Below are positions 34,845-43,238 of a stretch of 64,000 nt of DNA, piece by piece. The DNA is from Synechococcus sp. WH 8101 (GTDB taxonomy: Bacteria; Cyanobacteriota; Cyanobacteriia; PCC-6307; Cyanobiaceae): contig NZ_CP035914.1 of NCBI RefSeq assembly GCF_004209775.1, positions 744,001 through 808,000 on the forward strand. Direction: 5' to 3'. The first letter of the stretch is position 1. Every line of letters starts with the position of its first letter. Position numbers and translations under genes: made by a program. The notes under the pieces were generated by a model that searched no databases, was not told where the DNA came from, and worked only from the letters and a program-made list of their open reading frames with translations.

Positions 34845-35339
34845 TCATGCTTTGGGGAGCTGACAGACTCCAGTGGTCTGTCGCTGTTCACCCACAAAAT
34901 GGCAGGCAATCCGTCGGCGATGGGGCATGGCGCGGTGTTCCCATAGATACACCGCCTGCCAGGTGCCCAGCAGCAGTCGGCCTCCACTCACGCTCAGGCT
35001 CATGGCCTGAGTCGTCAGCGCGGTGCGGATGTGGGCCGGCATGTCGTCGTTGCCTTCGTCGTCATGCCGGTAGCGATGGCGCTGGCCGTTCGCTGTCGTT
35101 GGGCCATGGCCGTCCTGAGGAACCACGGCCTCCATCCAGGCTGCTAGGTCTTCGAGTACCCGCGGGTCGGCGTTTTCATTGATCGTGAGGCTGCAGCTGG
35201 TATGAAGGCAGGTGAGGTGGAGAACGCCGGTGTCGATGCCAGTGGTCGCCAGCCACTGATTCAGTTGTGGATCGAGGCGCGTGAAACCCTGGCCATGGGT
35301 CTCAAACGAGAGCTGCTCGAGCACCTGTTGCATGGCCAT
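34845..35339 (-). CDS. YjbQ / UPF0047 family protein
   Basis: The 164-residue product shows LHLTCLHTSCSLTINENADP and GTWQAVYLWEHR, characteristic of the UPF0047/YjbQ family. Members have been linked to a promiscuous thiamine-phosphate synthase activity; the physiological role is unsettled. I start at the ATG at 35339 (MAMQQVLEQL). A longer frame to 35450 overlaps the MBL-fold gene and looks non-coding. Confidence 0.82.
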   Translation of the reverse strand: MAMQQVLEQLSFETHGQGFTRLDPQLNQWLATTGIDTGVLHLTCLHTSCSLTINENADPRVLEDLAAWMEAVVPQDGHGPTTANGQRHRYRHDDEGNDDMPAHIRTALTTQAMSLSVSGGRLLLGTWQAVYLWEHRAMPHRRRIACHFVGEQRQTTGVCQLPKA

Positions 35340-35359
35340 GGCGGGGGCTTCGTTTCTTT

Positions 35360-36124
35360 TTACCCCGCCGCTGATGCTTTCGTCGCCGAGTGCGTCAGCG
35401 GGATTGCGATGCCTGGATTCGGCACCACCACTTGGCATCCCTCCAACCATGTCGGCATGGCGTCGGTCTTTTCACTCCCTTGCAACAGACCGCTAATCAG
35501 GCCACTGAAGCGCACATCGCCGCCGGTGGTGCTGGCGAGTACACGCTGCGGCTGGAATCGCTGCATCAGTGCGGGCAGTACTTTGGCGCCGGTGATGAAG
35601 TCACCCAGCAGGGGCAGGCCCAGATCCACCACCGGCGTGATCACCGTGTCGACCGCCCGCTTCGGCAGCGTGGGATCGAGCACGCCATGGGGCTCGAGGT
35701 AGAGCGACCCCTGAGGCCAATCGAGCAAGTAGCCGTTTTCCACCATTGGCACCGCAGCACCGGCCGTGGCCTGGATCGAGAGCTCTCCCACGCAGGTGTG
35801 CTCGCCCGAGCGCAGGCTGGTGATGGAGCTGAAGCCGAGACGCTGGGCCACCCGCGCTGCCGCTGGTGATGCCACGACAGGGAGGGTCTTCGGCAGCAGC
35901 TTCAGCGTGTCGGGATGGGCATGATCTGCCAGGCCCTGGGTGAGTAGCAGCAGATTGAGTGCCTCGGGGATCGGCCGTTCCTGAGGTAGCTCTCCTTTGA
36001 GCAGCCAGGGGCCTGGCGGAAACACCAGATCACCGCGCAGCCAGGGATCCACCAGCACCCGCAGGCCGCCGATTTCCAGCAACCAGCCGTTGGCTCCGAA
36101 ATAGGTTGCTTGATCTGTCGTCAC
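35360..36124 (-). CDS. MBL-fold hydrolase-like protein, divergent metal site
   Basis: The 254-residue protein has the four-layer MBL pattern: a strand VLVDPWLRGDLV, then LLLTQGLADHAHPDTLKLL, then LDWPQGSLYLEPHG. The usual HxHxDH motif is reduced to LADHAHPD, so the metal site is atypical. The start is GTG at 36124, overlapping the small membrane gene by 4 bp in GTGA. Such MBL-like proteins are conserved in cyanobacteria without defined function. Confidence 0.75.
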   Translation of the reverse strand: MTTDQATYFGANGWLLEIGGLRVLVDPWLRGDLVFPPGPWLLKGELPQERPIPEALNLLLLTQGLADHAHPDTLKLLPKTLPVVASPAAARVAQRLGFSSITSLRSGEHTCVGELSIQATAGAAVPMVENGYLLDWPQGSLYLEPHGVLDPTLPKRAVDTVITPVVDLGLPLLGDFITGAKVLPALMQRFQPQRVLASTTGGDVRFSGLISGLLQGSEKTDAMPTWLEGCQVVVPNPGIAIPLTHSATKASAAG

Positions 36125-36249
36125 GACTGTTGTTGCGCTGGAGGTTGGAGGGATTCATCGATCCCTAGATCAATTTCGCCGATCCAGGCCACCATCGCGA
36201 TCAAGGCGCCGATCGCACCGATCAGCAACAGCCAGCGGCGGGCGTTCAT
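36121..36249 (-). CDS. Small membrane protein, 42 aa
   Basis: An ATG at 36249 opens a 42-residue frame with an N-terminal span (about residues 5-24) and an acidic, Gln-rich tail. It ends in a GTGA overlap with the MBL-fold gene, so the two are coupled. The family is unknown to me. Coupling, topology and codon bias support a real gene. Confidence 0.55.
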   Translation of the reverse strand: MNARRWLLLIGAIGALIAMVAWIGEIDLGIDESLQPPAQQQS

Positions 36250-36282
36250 GAATGACTCGACGATGGACTGACCGTAAAGGGT

Positions 36283-37155
36283 TCAGCTGAGAACGGCGAG
36301 GGCAACCCCAGAGACAGCCAGCAGGGAGGCGAGCACACCGCCCAGCCTGGGGTGGTCGCCCTCGGCCCCTGCCACCAGCAGGGCCATCACCGGAGCAGTG
36401 CTCAAGAGGGTCACCCCAAGGCCCAGCGGCAGCCGTTGCAGCACCACCTGTTGCAGCAGGATGCCTAAGTTGGTGCCCAGCAGCGTCGCCAGCAGCACCC
36501 TGGGCCAGCGGGCGCGGCGGGGGCGTGGCCTGGCGAAGGGGGTGTTGAAGCGCAGCCAGGGCAGCAGCAGCACCAATCCACCCAACAGGCGGGTCGCAGC
36601 ACTCTGCAATGGGGTCAGATCGCTCTGGGTCAGCACGCTGCGTGAGAGGGCGGCGCCGCTGACGCCGCAGAGCACCGCCAGCACAGCGCAGATCAAGCCC
36701 AGGCGCTGGCTCGTCGCCGATTGATCGCGCGGCACCGTCGCATCAGGTGGGCCCTGACGCGCCACCACCAGCACTGACACCGTCACCAGGGCGGCGCCGA
36801 TCCAGGCCTGATGGGGCAGTTGCTCACCCAGGCCCACCACCCCGCCGATGGCGGCAGCGATCGGTGCCAGGGATTCCACCGTGAGGGTGCGGCGGGTGCC
36901 GAGACGGCGCAGGGCAGCGAGGTAGAAGCTGTCGCCGAGGGCGATGCCCACCCCGCCGCTAAGCAGCAGCAACACCAAGCCTGCGGGCTGCTGCATCCAG
37001 GGCAGGGTCAGCAGCACGGGCAGCAGCAGCAGGCAGGCGATGCCGTTTTTGAGTCCATTCAGCTGCAGGGCGGTGAGGGAGGTGGCCAGGCCGCGCCACA
37101 GACTGCTGGCCAAGGTCCAGGCCAGGGCGGCGATCAGCCCCGCGAGCCACCCCAT
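36283..37155 (-). CDS. EamA/DMT-family transporter
   Basis: The 290-residue protein has ten hydrophobic segments in two EamA halves. The start MGWLAGLIAALAWTLASSLW and GGVGIALGDSFYLAALRRLG are typical. It is probably a metabolite or amino acid exporter; the substrate is unknown. The start codon overlaps the ClC stop codon as TGATG, so translation is coupled. It is the last gene of the overlapping minus-strand series. Confidence 0.83.
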   Translation of the reverse strand: MGWLAGLIAALAWTLASSLWRGLATSLTALQLNGLKNGIACLLLLPVLLTLPWMQQPAGLVLLLLSGGVGIALGDSFYLAALRRLGTRRTLTVESLAPIAAAIGGVVGLGEQLPHQAWIGAALVTVSVLVVARQGPPDATVPRDQSATSQRLGLICAVLAVLCGVSGAALSRSVLTQSDLTPLQSAATRLLGGLVLLLPWLRFNTPFARPRPRRARWPRVLLATLLGTNLGILLQQVVLQRLPLGLGVTLLSTAPVMALLVAGAEGDHPRLGGVLASLLAVSGVALAVLS

Positions 37156-38351
37156 CAGCGCTTGGTCTGCAGCATCGTTCCCACCAGCAGACCGATCACC
37201 AGAGCGCCGGCGCCATGACCCTGCAGCAGCGTGAGCCCCAGGATCAATCCCAACAGGGGTGAGGCGAGCAGGCTGCCCAGGCTGCCCCCCACGGCGCCGG
37301 AACACCAGCTCTCCAGGCCGCCGATTGCAGGCAGCAGCTGGTGCAGGCCCATGCCGATCGCACTGCTGGCCAGGATCACCGGAAAGAACTGGCCGCCACG
37401 CCAACCGGTTTCCAGGCAGCCTCCCACCAGCAGCAGTTTCACCAGGCCGGAGGCCACCAGCAGCGAGGGGCCGAGTTGCCAGTGGCCCAGCACCAGCGGT
37501 CGAAGTTGTTCCTCCCCGGAGAAGGGGGCGAGAGGCAGGGCCCACAGACAGACCCCCAGCACCAGCCCGGTGATCACAGGACACCACCAGCAGCGCTCCA
37601 CAAGATTGAGCCGCTGCAACCAACCGCGCCAGCGCTTCAGGAGCAGGCCGCAGACGCCACCCACCAGCCCGGCGAGCAGCGCGGCGGCCAGGGCGCTGAG
37701 CCGTTGCTCCTGATCGGTCGGCCAGTCGTAGGGCACGCCGTGCAGCCCACCGCCCAGATCGCTGAGGCCATCAAACACCACAAAGCCGGCCATCCCGCCG
37801 AGGGTGGCGGGAAGCCAGCGCCAGAGCAGCTGCCAGCGGCGCCCGGCCAGGGCGGCCCCACCCAGCAACGGTGAGCGAAACAAGCCAAGACTGCCGGCCA
37901 TGGCGGCAGCGATCAGATCCCGATCGGCGCCGCGCCAGATGCTATGGCTGGCGACAGCCACGAGACGCGTCATCAACGCCTCCGGTCCGAGGCTGCCACC
38001 ACCGATCAGGGCGAGGGCGCCGCCAAGCAATTGCCTGCTGCCATGGCGGGTCTGCAGGCCTTCGGGATGGCGCAGTTCGCTGAGAGTTTCATGCATCTCC
38101 GGCAGACGGCTACCGGCCCGTCGTCGTTGCAGGAGGGCGATCAGCAGACCGATGCCCCCGCCCCAGAGCAGACACCAGCTCAGGCCCTGCGCACTCGGCA
38201 ATCCCTGCAAGACGGCACGGCCCCAGATCCAGCCCTGAAGTTGCAGGGTGACCATCACCACCAGGGCCGCGAGGGCGCCGCCGGCGGCCCCGGCGCCCAG
38301 GGCGCGCAGGCTGCCCAGCAGCAGGGAATGGGTGGTGGAGGTCTGCGTCAC
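37155..38351 (-). CDS. ClC-family chloride channel or antiporter
   Basis: The 398-residue membrane protein has ten or more spans. GGGSLGPEALM corresponds to the conserved GxGPEGP anion site and GWRGGQFFP to the later conserved GxFxP segment. It lacks cytosolic CBS domains. The gene overlaps its neighbours on both sides by 1-4 bp. It may balance charge during transport or pH change; the physiological role is not given by context. Confidence 0.85.
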   Translation of the reverse strand: MTQTSTTHSLLLGSLRALGAGAAGGALAALVVMVTLQLQGWIWGRAVLQGLPSAQGLSWCLLWGGGIGLLIALLQRRRAGSRLPEMHETLSELRHPEGLQTRHGSRQLLGGALALIGGGSLGPEALMTRLVAVASHSIWRGADRDLIAAAMAGSLGLFRSPLLGGAALAGRRWQLLWRWLPATLGGMAGFVVFDGLSDLGGGLHGVPYDWPTDQEQRLSALAAALLAGLVGGVCGLLLKRWRGWLQRLNLVERCWWCPVITGLVLGVCLWALPLAPFSGEEQLRPLVLGHWQLGPSLLVASGLVKLLLVGGCLETGWRGGQFFPVILASSAIGMGLHQLLPAIGGLESWCSGAVGGSLGSLLASPLLGLILGLTLLQGHGAGALVIGLLVGTMLQTKR

Positions 38352-38587
38352 CAGTAGGGATCGGTGGCCAGCTCCACCGTGAGGCGACCTGATGCTGACG
38401 CAGGAACGGTGGCGATGCAGGCGCGGATGGTGGTGCCATTCACGTCGAGTTCGCAGGCGCCGCAGCTACCGCCCAGACAGCCCGTGGGGATCGAGACGCC
38501 GGCCTCGCGAGCCGCCTGCAGCCAATCCGTTCCGGGCCTGCAGCGGCTCTGCTGCCCATTGGGCCACTGGATCAACACCTCGTTCAT
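38348..38587 (-). CDS. 2Fe-2S ferredoxin-like protein
   Basis: This 79-residue protein has a plant-type 2Fe-2S set: C37, C42 and C45 in [10 protein letters not shown], and C57 in RACIAT. It is shorter than photosynthetic PetF (about 97) and probably acts as a specialised electron donor. It starts inside the end of cobQ and overlaps the ClC gene by 4 bp. Proximity to cobQ suggests, but does not prove, a role in corrin or cobalt reduction. Confidence 0.88.
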   Translation of the reverse strand: MNEVLIQWPNGQQSRCRPGTDWLQAAREAGVSIPTGCLGGSCGACELDVNGTTIRACIATVPASASGRLTVELATDPYW

Positions 38588-40089
38588 GGCTTCAGCAACG
38601 GCTCCAGGTTCACGTGTTGCTCGAAGGCATCGGCGAGGCGATCAAGCAGGGCTTCGCGCTGACGGCTGTGGTGGGGTTGCTGTTCGCTCAGCCATGGCAA
38701 CCCTTTGCGCGTCCGCAGCTGGTTGAGCCAACGCCGGCGCCAGGGGCCGCTCTCAAATACACCGTGCAGATAGGTGCCTGCCACTGAGCCCCGCACCCAG
38801 CCCAGCTCCGCTTCAGCGCACAGCGTTTGGCAGGGTTCCAGGGCGGTGGTGCTGCCGCGGTGCAGCTCGAAGCCTTCCAGTTGGATGCCCTCGGCAGCTG
38901 AGGTGGTGTCGCTGTGCGTGGGCCAGAGCGCCGTGCTGCTGCGCTGGCGCAGTGCTTTGCTGCCGCCAAACACGGTGCGCAGGGGCAGCAGGTTGAGTCC
39001 TGGCGCGCTGCCCGCCCCGTTGTTGCCACCCTCCAGCCCCTGCGGATCGAGGAGCTCCCGGCCGAGCAGCTGCATGCCTCCGCAGATCCCAAACACCGCA
39101 CCTCCTGCTGCCGCGTAGGTGTGCACATGCTTGCCCAAGCCGCTGCTCCGCAGGGCTTCCAAGTCGCGCAGGGTCTGCTTGCTGCCAGGCACCACCACGG
39201 CATCGGGGTTCCCCAGCTCCTCGCCGGGGGCTACCCAGCGCAACTGCACGCTTGGTTCGGCTTCGAGCGGATCGAGATCGGAGAAGTTGCTGAGGGAGGG
39301 CAGCTTGAGCACCGCGATCTCCAGTTCGGCGCCGCGTTTGCGGCCCCGGCGCTCCAACAGATCAAGCGAGTCTTCTGGCGGGAACAGCTCATCGAGCCAG
39401 GGCATCACCCCCAGCACCGGAATGCCGGTGTTGGCTTCCAGCCAGCGGCGACCTTCATCGAAGAGTTCGCGCCGGCCGCGGAAGCGATTGATCAAAAGGC
39501 CCCGGATCAGCGGACGCTCCACCGGCCGCAGCAGCGCCAGGGTGCCCACCAGCTGGGCGAACACACCGCCGCGTTCAATGTCGGCCACCAGGATGCAGCG
39601 GGCGCGTAGGTATTGGGCCAGGCGCAGGTTGGTGAGGTCGCGCGGTTGCAGGTTCACCTCAACCGGGCTGCCGGCCCCCTCCAGCACCAGTCGCCCGCCA
39701 GGGTGCGCCGCCTGCAGCTCGCTTAAGCCGCTGCGGATCGCCGCCCAGCCGGGACGGAACCAGTCGCGGTAGTAGTGCTCGGCGCGGCAGCTGCCCACCG
39801 ATTGGCCCAGGTGGATCACCTCGCTGGTGCTGTCGCCCTGGGGCTTGAGCAGCACCGGGTTCATGGCGCACTGGGGTTCCAGCCCCGCCGCCCAGGCCTG
39901 CAGGGCCTGGGAGTAGGCCATCTCGCCGCCGGCCTGATCCACCCAGGCGTTGTTGCTCATGTTCTGCCCCTTGAAGGGCAGGGGCGTTTCACCACGGCGC
40001 CGCAGCACCCGGCAGAGCGCGGTCGTCATCAACGACTTGCCGGCACCGCTGCTGGTGCCCAGAACCATCAGGGGGGGAGGGACAGTCAT
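38584..40089 (-). CDS. cobQ: Cobyric acid synthase
   Basis: CobQ amidates four side chains of adenosylcobyrinic acid diamide. The N-terminal domain has [13 protein letters not shown] (P-loop) near residues 8-20. The C-terminal glutamine amidotransferase domain contains [11 protein letters not shown] with the nucleophile Cys. Its length of 501 residues is normal. I start at the ATG at 40089, not an upstream frame to 40119. The gene overlaps the Doc-like toxin gene upstream and the ferredoxin gene downstream by 4 bp each. Confidence 0.94.
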   Translation of the reverse strand: MTVPPPLMVLGTSSGAGKSLMTTALCRVLRRRGETPLPFKGQNMSNNAWVDQAGGEMAYSQALQAWAAGLEPQCAMNPVLLKPQGDSTSEVIHLGQSVGSCRAEHYYRDWFRPGWAAIRSGLSELQAAHPGGRLVLEGAGSPVEVNLQPRDLTNLRLAQYLRARCILVADIERGGVFAQLVGTLALLRPVERPLIRGLLINRFRGRRELFDEGRRWLEANTGIPVLGVMPWLDELFPPEDSLDLLERRGRKRGAELEIAVLKLPSLSNFSDLDPLEAEPSVQLRWVAPGEELGNPDAVVVPGSKQTLRDLEALRSSGLGKHVHTYAAAGGAVFGICGGMQLLGRELLDPQGLEGGNNGAGSAPGLNLLPLRTVFGGSKALRQRSSTALWPTHSDTTSAAEGIQLEGFELHRGSTTALEPCQTLCAEAELGWVRGSVAGTYLHGVFESGPWRRRWLNQLRTRKGLPWLSEQQPHHSRQREALLDRLADAFEQHVNLEPLLKP

Positions 40090-40487
40090 GGTGCGACCAC
40101 GCTGTTGCCTGCAAACCACGCCTCAAGCTCTTCCCAGGGCAGCTCACCAGCTGCCAATCGCTGAATCATCAACACCACGCTCTCATTGCTGGCCTGAAAG
40201 CTGAACCCGTTCAGACCGAGAAACACCACGGCGACGAGGAAGCCGCTGCGTTTGTTCCCGTCACTGAACGGGTGTGCCCGCACGATCGCCTCCGCGTAGG
40301 CCGCTGCCAGTTGCGGGATGGTGTGCAGTTCCCTGTCGCTCCAGCGCTGCTGCGGTCTGGCGAGTGCGGAATCCAGGGCGGTCTGGTTTCTGAGACCCTG
40401 GAGCCCTCCGTGCTCGAGGGTTTGTTGCCGGTGGATGGCCTCAACGGCAACGCTGGGGACCCAGCGAGGTTCCGCTGTGTTGCTCAA
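40086..40487 (-). CDS. Doc-like Fic-domain toxin
   Basis: The 133-residue protein carries the Fic motif HPFSDGNKR at residues 72-80, intact. Doc toxins phosphorylate EF-Tu. The N-terminal helix [14 protein letters not shown] and [16 protein letters not shown] are typical of death-on-curing proteins. It follows an AbrB-like antitoxin with a 4-bp overlap and itself overlaps cobQ by 4 bp. Thus a toxin gene is wired into a metabolic operon. Confidence 0.88.
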   Translation of the reverse strand: MSNTAEPRWVPSVAVEAIHRQQTLEHGGLQGLRNQTALDSALARPQQRWSDRELHTIPQLAAAYAEAIVRAHPFSDGNKRSGFLVAVVFLGLNGFSFQASNESVVLMIQRLAAGELPWEELEAWFAGNSVVAP

Positions 40488-40711
40488 CGGGCCAGCTCTC
40501 GTAGGGCGGGCTGGAATTGTCGTGCTGCTGCGCTGGCGAGTGCTAGGGCCTCCTCCACGGCGGGATCGAAGGGCGACAGCAAAATTCCTTGTTCCGTTTC
40601 GATCGCCTGAATCCGGTCACCGGGAGACAGATGAAAGCGGCGCGCCATCTCCGCTGGGATCGTGGCACTTAACGATCCGCCGGCCTGCCGCAAGGTGACT
40701 TCTGTTCCCAT
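40484..40711 (-). CDS. AbrB/MazE-like antitoxin
   Basis: The 75-residue protein starts with TEVTLRQAGGSLSATIPAEM and then FHLSPGDRI, the swapped-hairpin AbrB DNA-binding fold. A helical tail (about 45-75) should bind the toxin. Start at ATG 40711; GTG at 40714 is one codon upstream. A perfect inverted repeat lies 12 bp upstream, a probable autoregulatory operator. Confidence 0.85.
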   Translation of the reverse strand: MGTEVTLRQAGGSLSATIPAEMARRFHLSPGDRIQAIETEQGILLSPFDPAVEEALALASAAARQFQPALRELAR

Positions 40712-40722
40712 CACTCTCGACT

Positions 40723-40742
40723 AGTAGCATAAAGATGCTACT
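40723..40742. promoter_or_regulatory. Perfect inverted repeat, candidate antitoxin operator
   Basis: AGTAGCAT and ATGCTACT are separated by 4 bp, just upstream of the AbrB-like antitoxin start. Its position and symmetry suit binding by the antitoxin or the toxin-antitoxin complex. Confidence 0.6.
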
Positions 40743-40750
40743 CGCCATCA

Positions 40751-41131
40751 TCACAGCCTCGGTCGATAGCGCCTCAGCCAGTGATGCAGCCGTTGCGGTA
40801 GCGACGCCCTGGGGATGGCCCCGGTCCAGCAACTCAGGCACTCGCGCCCCATCGGTGTGAGCCGAACCCGTTCGGTGAGCCCCTGGCCATCCACTTCCCG
40901 GCGCAGCACCCCCAGCTGGATCAACCAGATGAAATCGTCCTCGATGCGGCTGGCTGCTAAGGGCTGGCAGCAGAGTTCCCCCCAGTCCGGCCGGGCCACC
41001 AGCCCTGTGCTGCTGAGTGCCTCCTCTTCGAGGACCTGATAAAACTCCCGTGTGAAGGGCAAACAGGCCATCGCTTGCCGAGCCCGTTGCAGCGCGCGCT
41101 GGCTGAGCAGGGAGGAGGAGGTGGTGATCAC
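40751..41131 (-). CDS. Npun_F0494-like protein
   Basis: The 126-residue protein is helical and basic, with REFYQVLEEEAL and FIWLIQLGVLRREVDGQGLTERVRLTP, a winged-helix-like pattern. Length and composition resemble the cyanobacterial Npun_F0494 family, of unknown function. It is divergent from maf, 97 bp away, and upstream of the toxin-antitoxin operon on the same strand. Confidence 0.6.
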   Translation of the reverse strand: MITTSSSLLSQRALQRARQAMACLPFTREFYQVLEEEALSSTGLVARPDWGELCCQPLAASRIEDDFIWLIQLGVLRREVDGQGLTERVRLTPMGRECLSCWTGAIPRASLPQRLHHWLRRYRPRL

Positions 41132-41228
41132 GGCCAGGAGTCGCTGAAATCCATTCTCGGATCCCGAGCTCTCTGCAGCGGTCCCGTCAGACTGCCCTCA
41201 ATCAACGCTTCTCAATCCACGCTGGCCC

Positions 41229-41807
41229 GTGCTCCTGCTTGCCTCCGCGTCTCCAGCCCGCCGGCGTCTGCTTGAGCAGGCGGCGATCCCCCATCGGGTG
41301 CAGGTGAGTGGCGTCGATGAAGACGCGATCCATCACGCCGATCCAGCCCAGCTGGTGCAGTTGCTGGCGAAAGCCAAGGCTGAGGCGGTGCGCGATGCCT
41401 GCACCGACGCTTCGATCACGGCGGTGTTGGGCTGTGATTCGGTGCTCGCCTTTGAGGGGGAGGTGTTTGGGAAGCCTGCCGATGCCGACGAGGCGATGGC
41501 CCGTTGGCAGCGCATGCGTGGCCGCTGGGGCGACCTCCATACTGGCCATTGCCTGATGGGTGTCTCGCTGGCTGATCAGCTCTCCTGTGTCACCACCCGG
41601 GTCTTGTTCGCCAACCTCAGCGATCAGGAGATCGCTGCCTACGTCGCCACCGGTGAACCGCTGCAATGCGCGGGCGGCTTTGCCTTGGAGGGCCGTGGAG
41701 GTGCCGTCGTGGAGCGGATCGATGGGTGTTACTCCAACGTGATTGGTCTGAGCCTGCCGTTGCTGCGGTGTTGGCTCCTTGCCATGGTCACGGCTTGCGG
41801 TGTGTGA
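41229..41807 (+). CDS. maf: Maf nucleoside triphosphate pyrophosphatase
   Basis: Maf proteins hydrolyse non-canonical or excess nucleoside triphosphates to monophosphates. [12 protein letters not shown] near residue 4 and D70 in GCDSVL are the nucleotide and metal motifs, followed by FGKP. The length is 192. The start is GTG at 41229. The 3' end overlaps the read-through frame of the broken toxin gene. A degraded second copy lies about 0.6 kb downstream. Confidence 0.92.
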   Translation: MLLLASASPARRRLLEQAAIPHRVQVSGVDEDAIHHADPAQLVQLLAKAKAEAVRDACTDASITAVLGCDSVLAFEGEVFGKPADADEAMARWQRMRGRWGDLHTGHCLMGVSLADQLSCVTTRVLFANLSDQEIAAYVATGEPLQCAGGFALEGRGGAVVERIDGCYSNVIGLSLPLLRCWLLAMVTACGV

Positions 41808-42132
41808 GCAGAGAGGTGACGGGGTCGCTGACGAAGGCTTCGATCGCGGTGGCATGAGCAAGCAGGATCCGCAGGATCTCTGCGGTGCTTGTGTTTCCAA
41901 CCACCAGCCAGATCACCTAGGGAGGCGCATCCCGCAGCAGGCTCATCCCACGAAAGTCATCGTCTTTGGTAACGATTGTGTAGCCCTTGTTGGCCGCAAA
42001 CAACCAGATCTGCTGATCGCTCTTGCCCTTCAGCTGTACATCCCGAACATGCACGCTGCCAGGGAATACATCCTCCAGGGCAGAGGCAAGTCGCGGGCTC
42101 AGATTTTCATCCAGCAAGAAGCGACTCTTCAC
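41788..42132 (-). pseudogene. DUF5615-type PIN-like toxin interrupted by an in-frame TAG
   Basis: The intact part (42132 to 41920) encodes 71 residues with LLDENLSPRLASALED (D8) and a TIVTKDDDF motif, as in DUF5615 toxins. A TAG at 41919-41917 follows RDAPP. Reading on in the same frame gives VIWLVVGNTSTAEILRILL and stops at 41788. The full frame of about 114 codons is the expected family size, so the TAG is probably a point mutation of a Lys or similar codon. The toxin is therefore likely inactive or truncated. A sequencing error is possible. Confidence 0.75.
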
Positions 42133-42140
42133 AGCATCGC

Positions 42141-42371
42141 TTAAGCCACGGTGAGCTCGCTGAGATGCTTCTCCCGCTCGGCGGCGTAGCGCAGCACAGC
42201 CTGAATGTGCTCCGGTTGCAGATCGGGAAAGTCTGCCAAGATATCCTCCTGGCTCATGCCGCTGGCGAGATACTCGAGTACATCAGAAACGGTGATCCGC
42301 GTTTCGGCTATACAGGCTTTTCCGCTGCGCACCCCTGGCGTACAGGTGATCAGTGGAGGGGGAGAGCTCAT
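42141..42371 (-). CDS. DUF433-family antitoxin
   Basis: The 76-residue protein contains CTPGVRSGKACIAETRITVSDVLEYLASGM, then ILADFPDLQPEHIQAVLRYA. This is the DUF433 HTH fold commonly paired with DUF5615 toxins. It stops 8 bp before the start of the interrupted toxin gene. It is itself intact. Confidence 0.85.
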   Translation of the reverse strand: MSSPPPLITCTPGVRSGKACIAETRITVSDVLEYLASGMSQEDILADFPDLQPEHIQAVLRYAAEREKHLSELTVA

Positions 42372-42432
42372 GGCAGCAGGATTGGGGTGGACGGGGTGAT
42401 CTGAATGCTATGCAGCTTTGCGGGGCATGGCT

Positions 42433-42657
42433 TGATCAATGCGGTGTTGAGCTGTGATGCGGTGCTTGCCTGTGCGGGGGGAGTGTCCAGCTCTGGATAT
42501 CCATGGATATCCGCCGGCGGAACGCCTCGCCACCATCACCACCCGCGTCCAGTTCGCACCGCTCAGCCCCTCCGAGATTGAGCGATTTGTTTCGAATGTG
42601 ATCGGGATTAGCCTGCCCCTGCTGCAGCGCTGGTTGGTTGGGATCTCTCCGTCATGA
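42433..42657 (+). pseudogene. Degenerate second copy of maf
   Basis: Three blocks match the intact maf in order. Around 42440-42470 the bases encode AVLSCDAVLA (maf: [10 protein letters not shown]). Around 42530-42590 they encode TITTRVQFAPLSPSEIERF (maf: [19 protein letters not shown]). At 42594-42633 they encode SNVIGISLPLLQRW (maf: [14 protein letters not shown]). The segments between are deleted and the frame shifts, and the N-terminal motif is missing. It is a decayed duplication separated from maf by the toxin-antitoxin pair. Confidence 0.72.
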
Positions 42658-42908
42658 GCCAACCTGCGTTGAGTGCCTTTTGTCCCGTCGTTCAAAGCTC
42701 CAACTTCGAGCACTGGCGTGACTGTTTGCAGCAGGTGATGGGCGATTGCCGGGTGAGCTGCTCTGGGCACGACCGGCAGCTGTTTCAAGCCAGCATTCAG
42801 GTGGCATCGTTGGGGCCTCTCACAGCGGTGCAGGATCGGCAGGTGTGGACGGCCTTACGACGCCAATCTGCGGCATCAACCTTGCCATTTTTTTCTGGCC
42901 GTGGCTAA
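42654..42908 (+). CDS. Short hypothetical protein or gene fragment
   Basis: The frame starts in an ATGA overlap with the end of the maf remnant and has 84 codons. The first 60 residues (FEHWRDCLQQVMGDC, then FQASIQVASLGPL) weakly resemble the N-terminus of AraC-type regulators. The C-terminal 20 residues look unlike coding sequence. It may be a truncated regulator gene. No functional claim is made. Confidence 0.35.
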   Translation: MSQPALSAFCPVVQSSNFEHWRDCLQQVMGDCRVSCSGHDRQLFQASIQVASLGPLTAVQDRQVWTALRRQSAASTLPFFSGRG

Positions 42909-42939
42909 TCCGGAGGTAGGCCCTCCTCACACCCTGGCC

Positions 42940-43200
42940 ATGATCCGTTTCTCTCTTGTTTTTGTTGGCGCATCCCTTCTGCTTGCTGCCGTGGCCCCCC
43001 AGGCTTTTGCCATGGAGCCGGTAGTGCTCACCGCCAGCAGTGAAGTGTCTCTCGACCCCAGCATCGAAGCGGAGCAGGCCTACTTCAGCAACAGTCGTGC
43101 CCATCTGGGCAGCGGTGTCGTCTCTCCCGCTGATCCCGGCCTGCAGCAGGGGCAACCTCGCGCCCCACGTGGCTACAGCGTGCTCGACCTGAGCTTCTGA
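42940..43200 (+). CDS. Small exported protein
   Basis: The ATG at 42940 is followed by a clear signal peptide (about residues 1-24, ending QAFAME). The mature part of about 62 residues is Ser/Pro/Gly rich with RAPRGYSVLDLSF at the end. The longer frame from 42901 would precede the signal peptide and is unlikely. No family is recognised. Confidence 0.6.
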   Translation: MIRFSLVFVGASLLLAAVAPQAFAMEPVVLTASSEVSLDPSIEAEQAYFSNSRAHLGSGVVSPADPGLQQGQPRAPRGYSVLDLSF

Positions 43201-43238
43201 ATTGAGACCCAGCGTTCATGGGCTGACGCTCGAGGCGA

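Noticed and set aside
37155-37623. A longer start for the DMT transporter inside the ClC gene
   Set aside because: The extra N-terminal 156 residues are the alternate frame of ClC and are not membrane-like; the TGATG junction gives a natural start at 37155.
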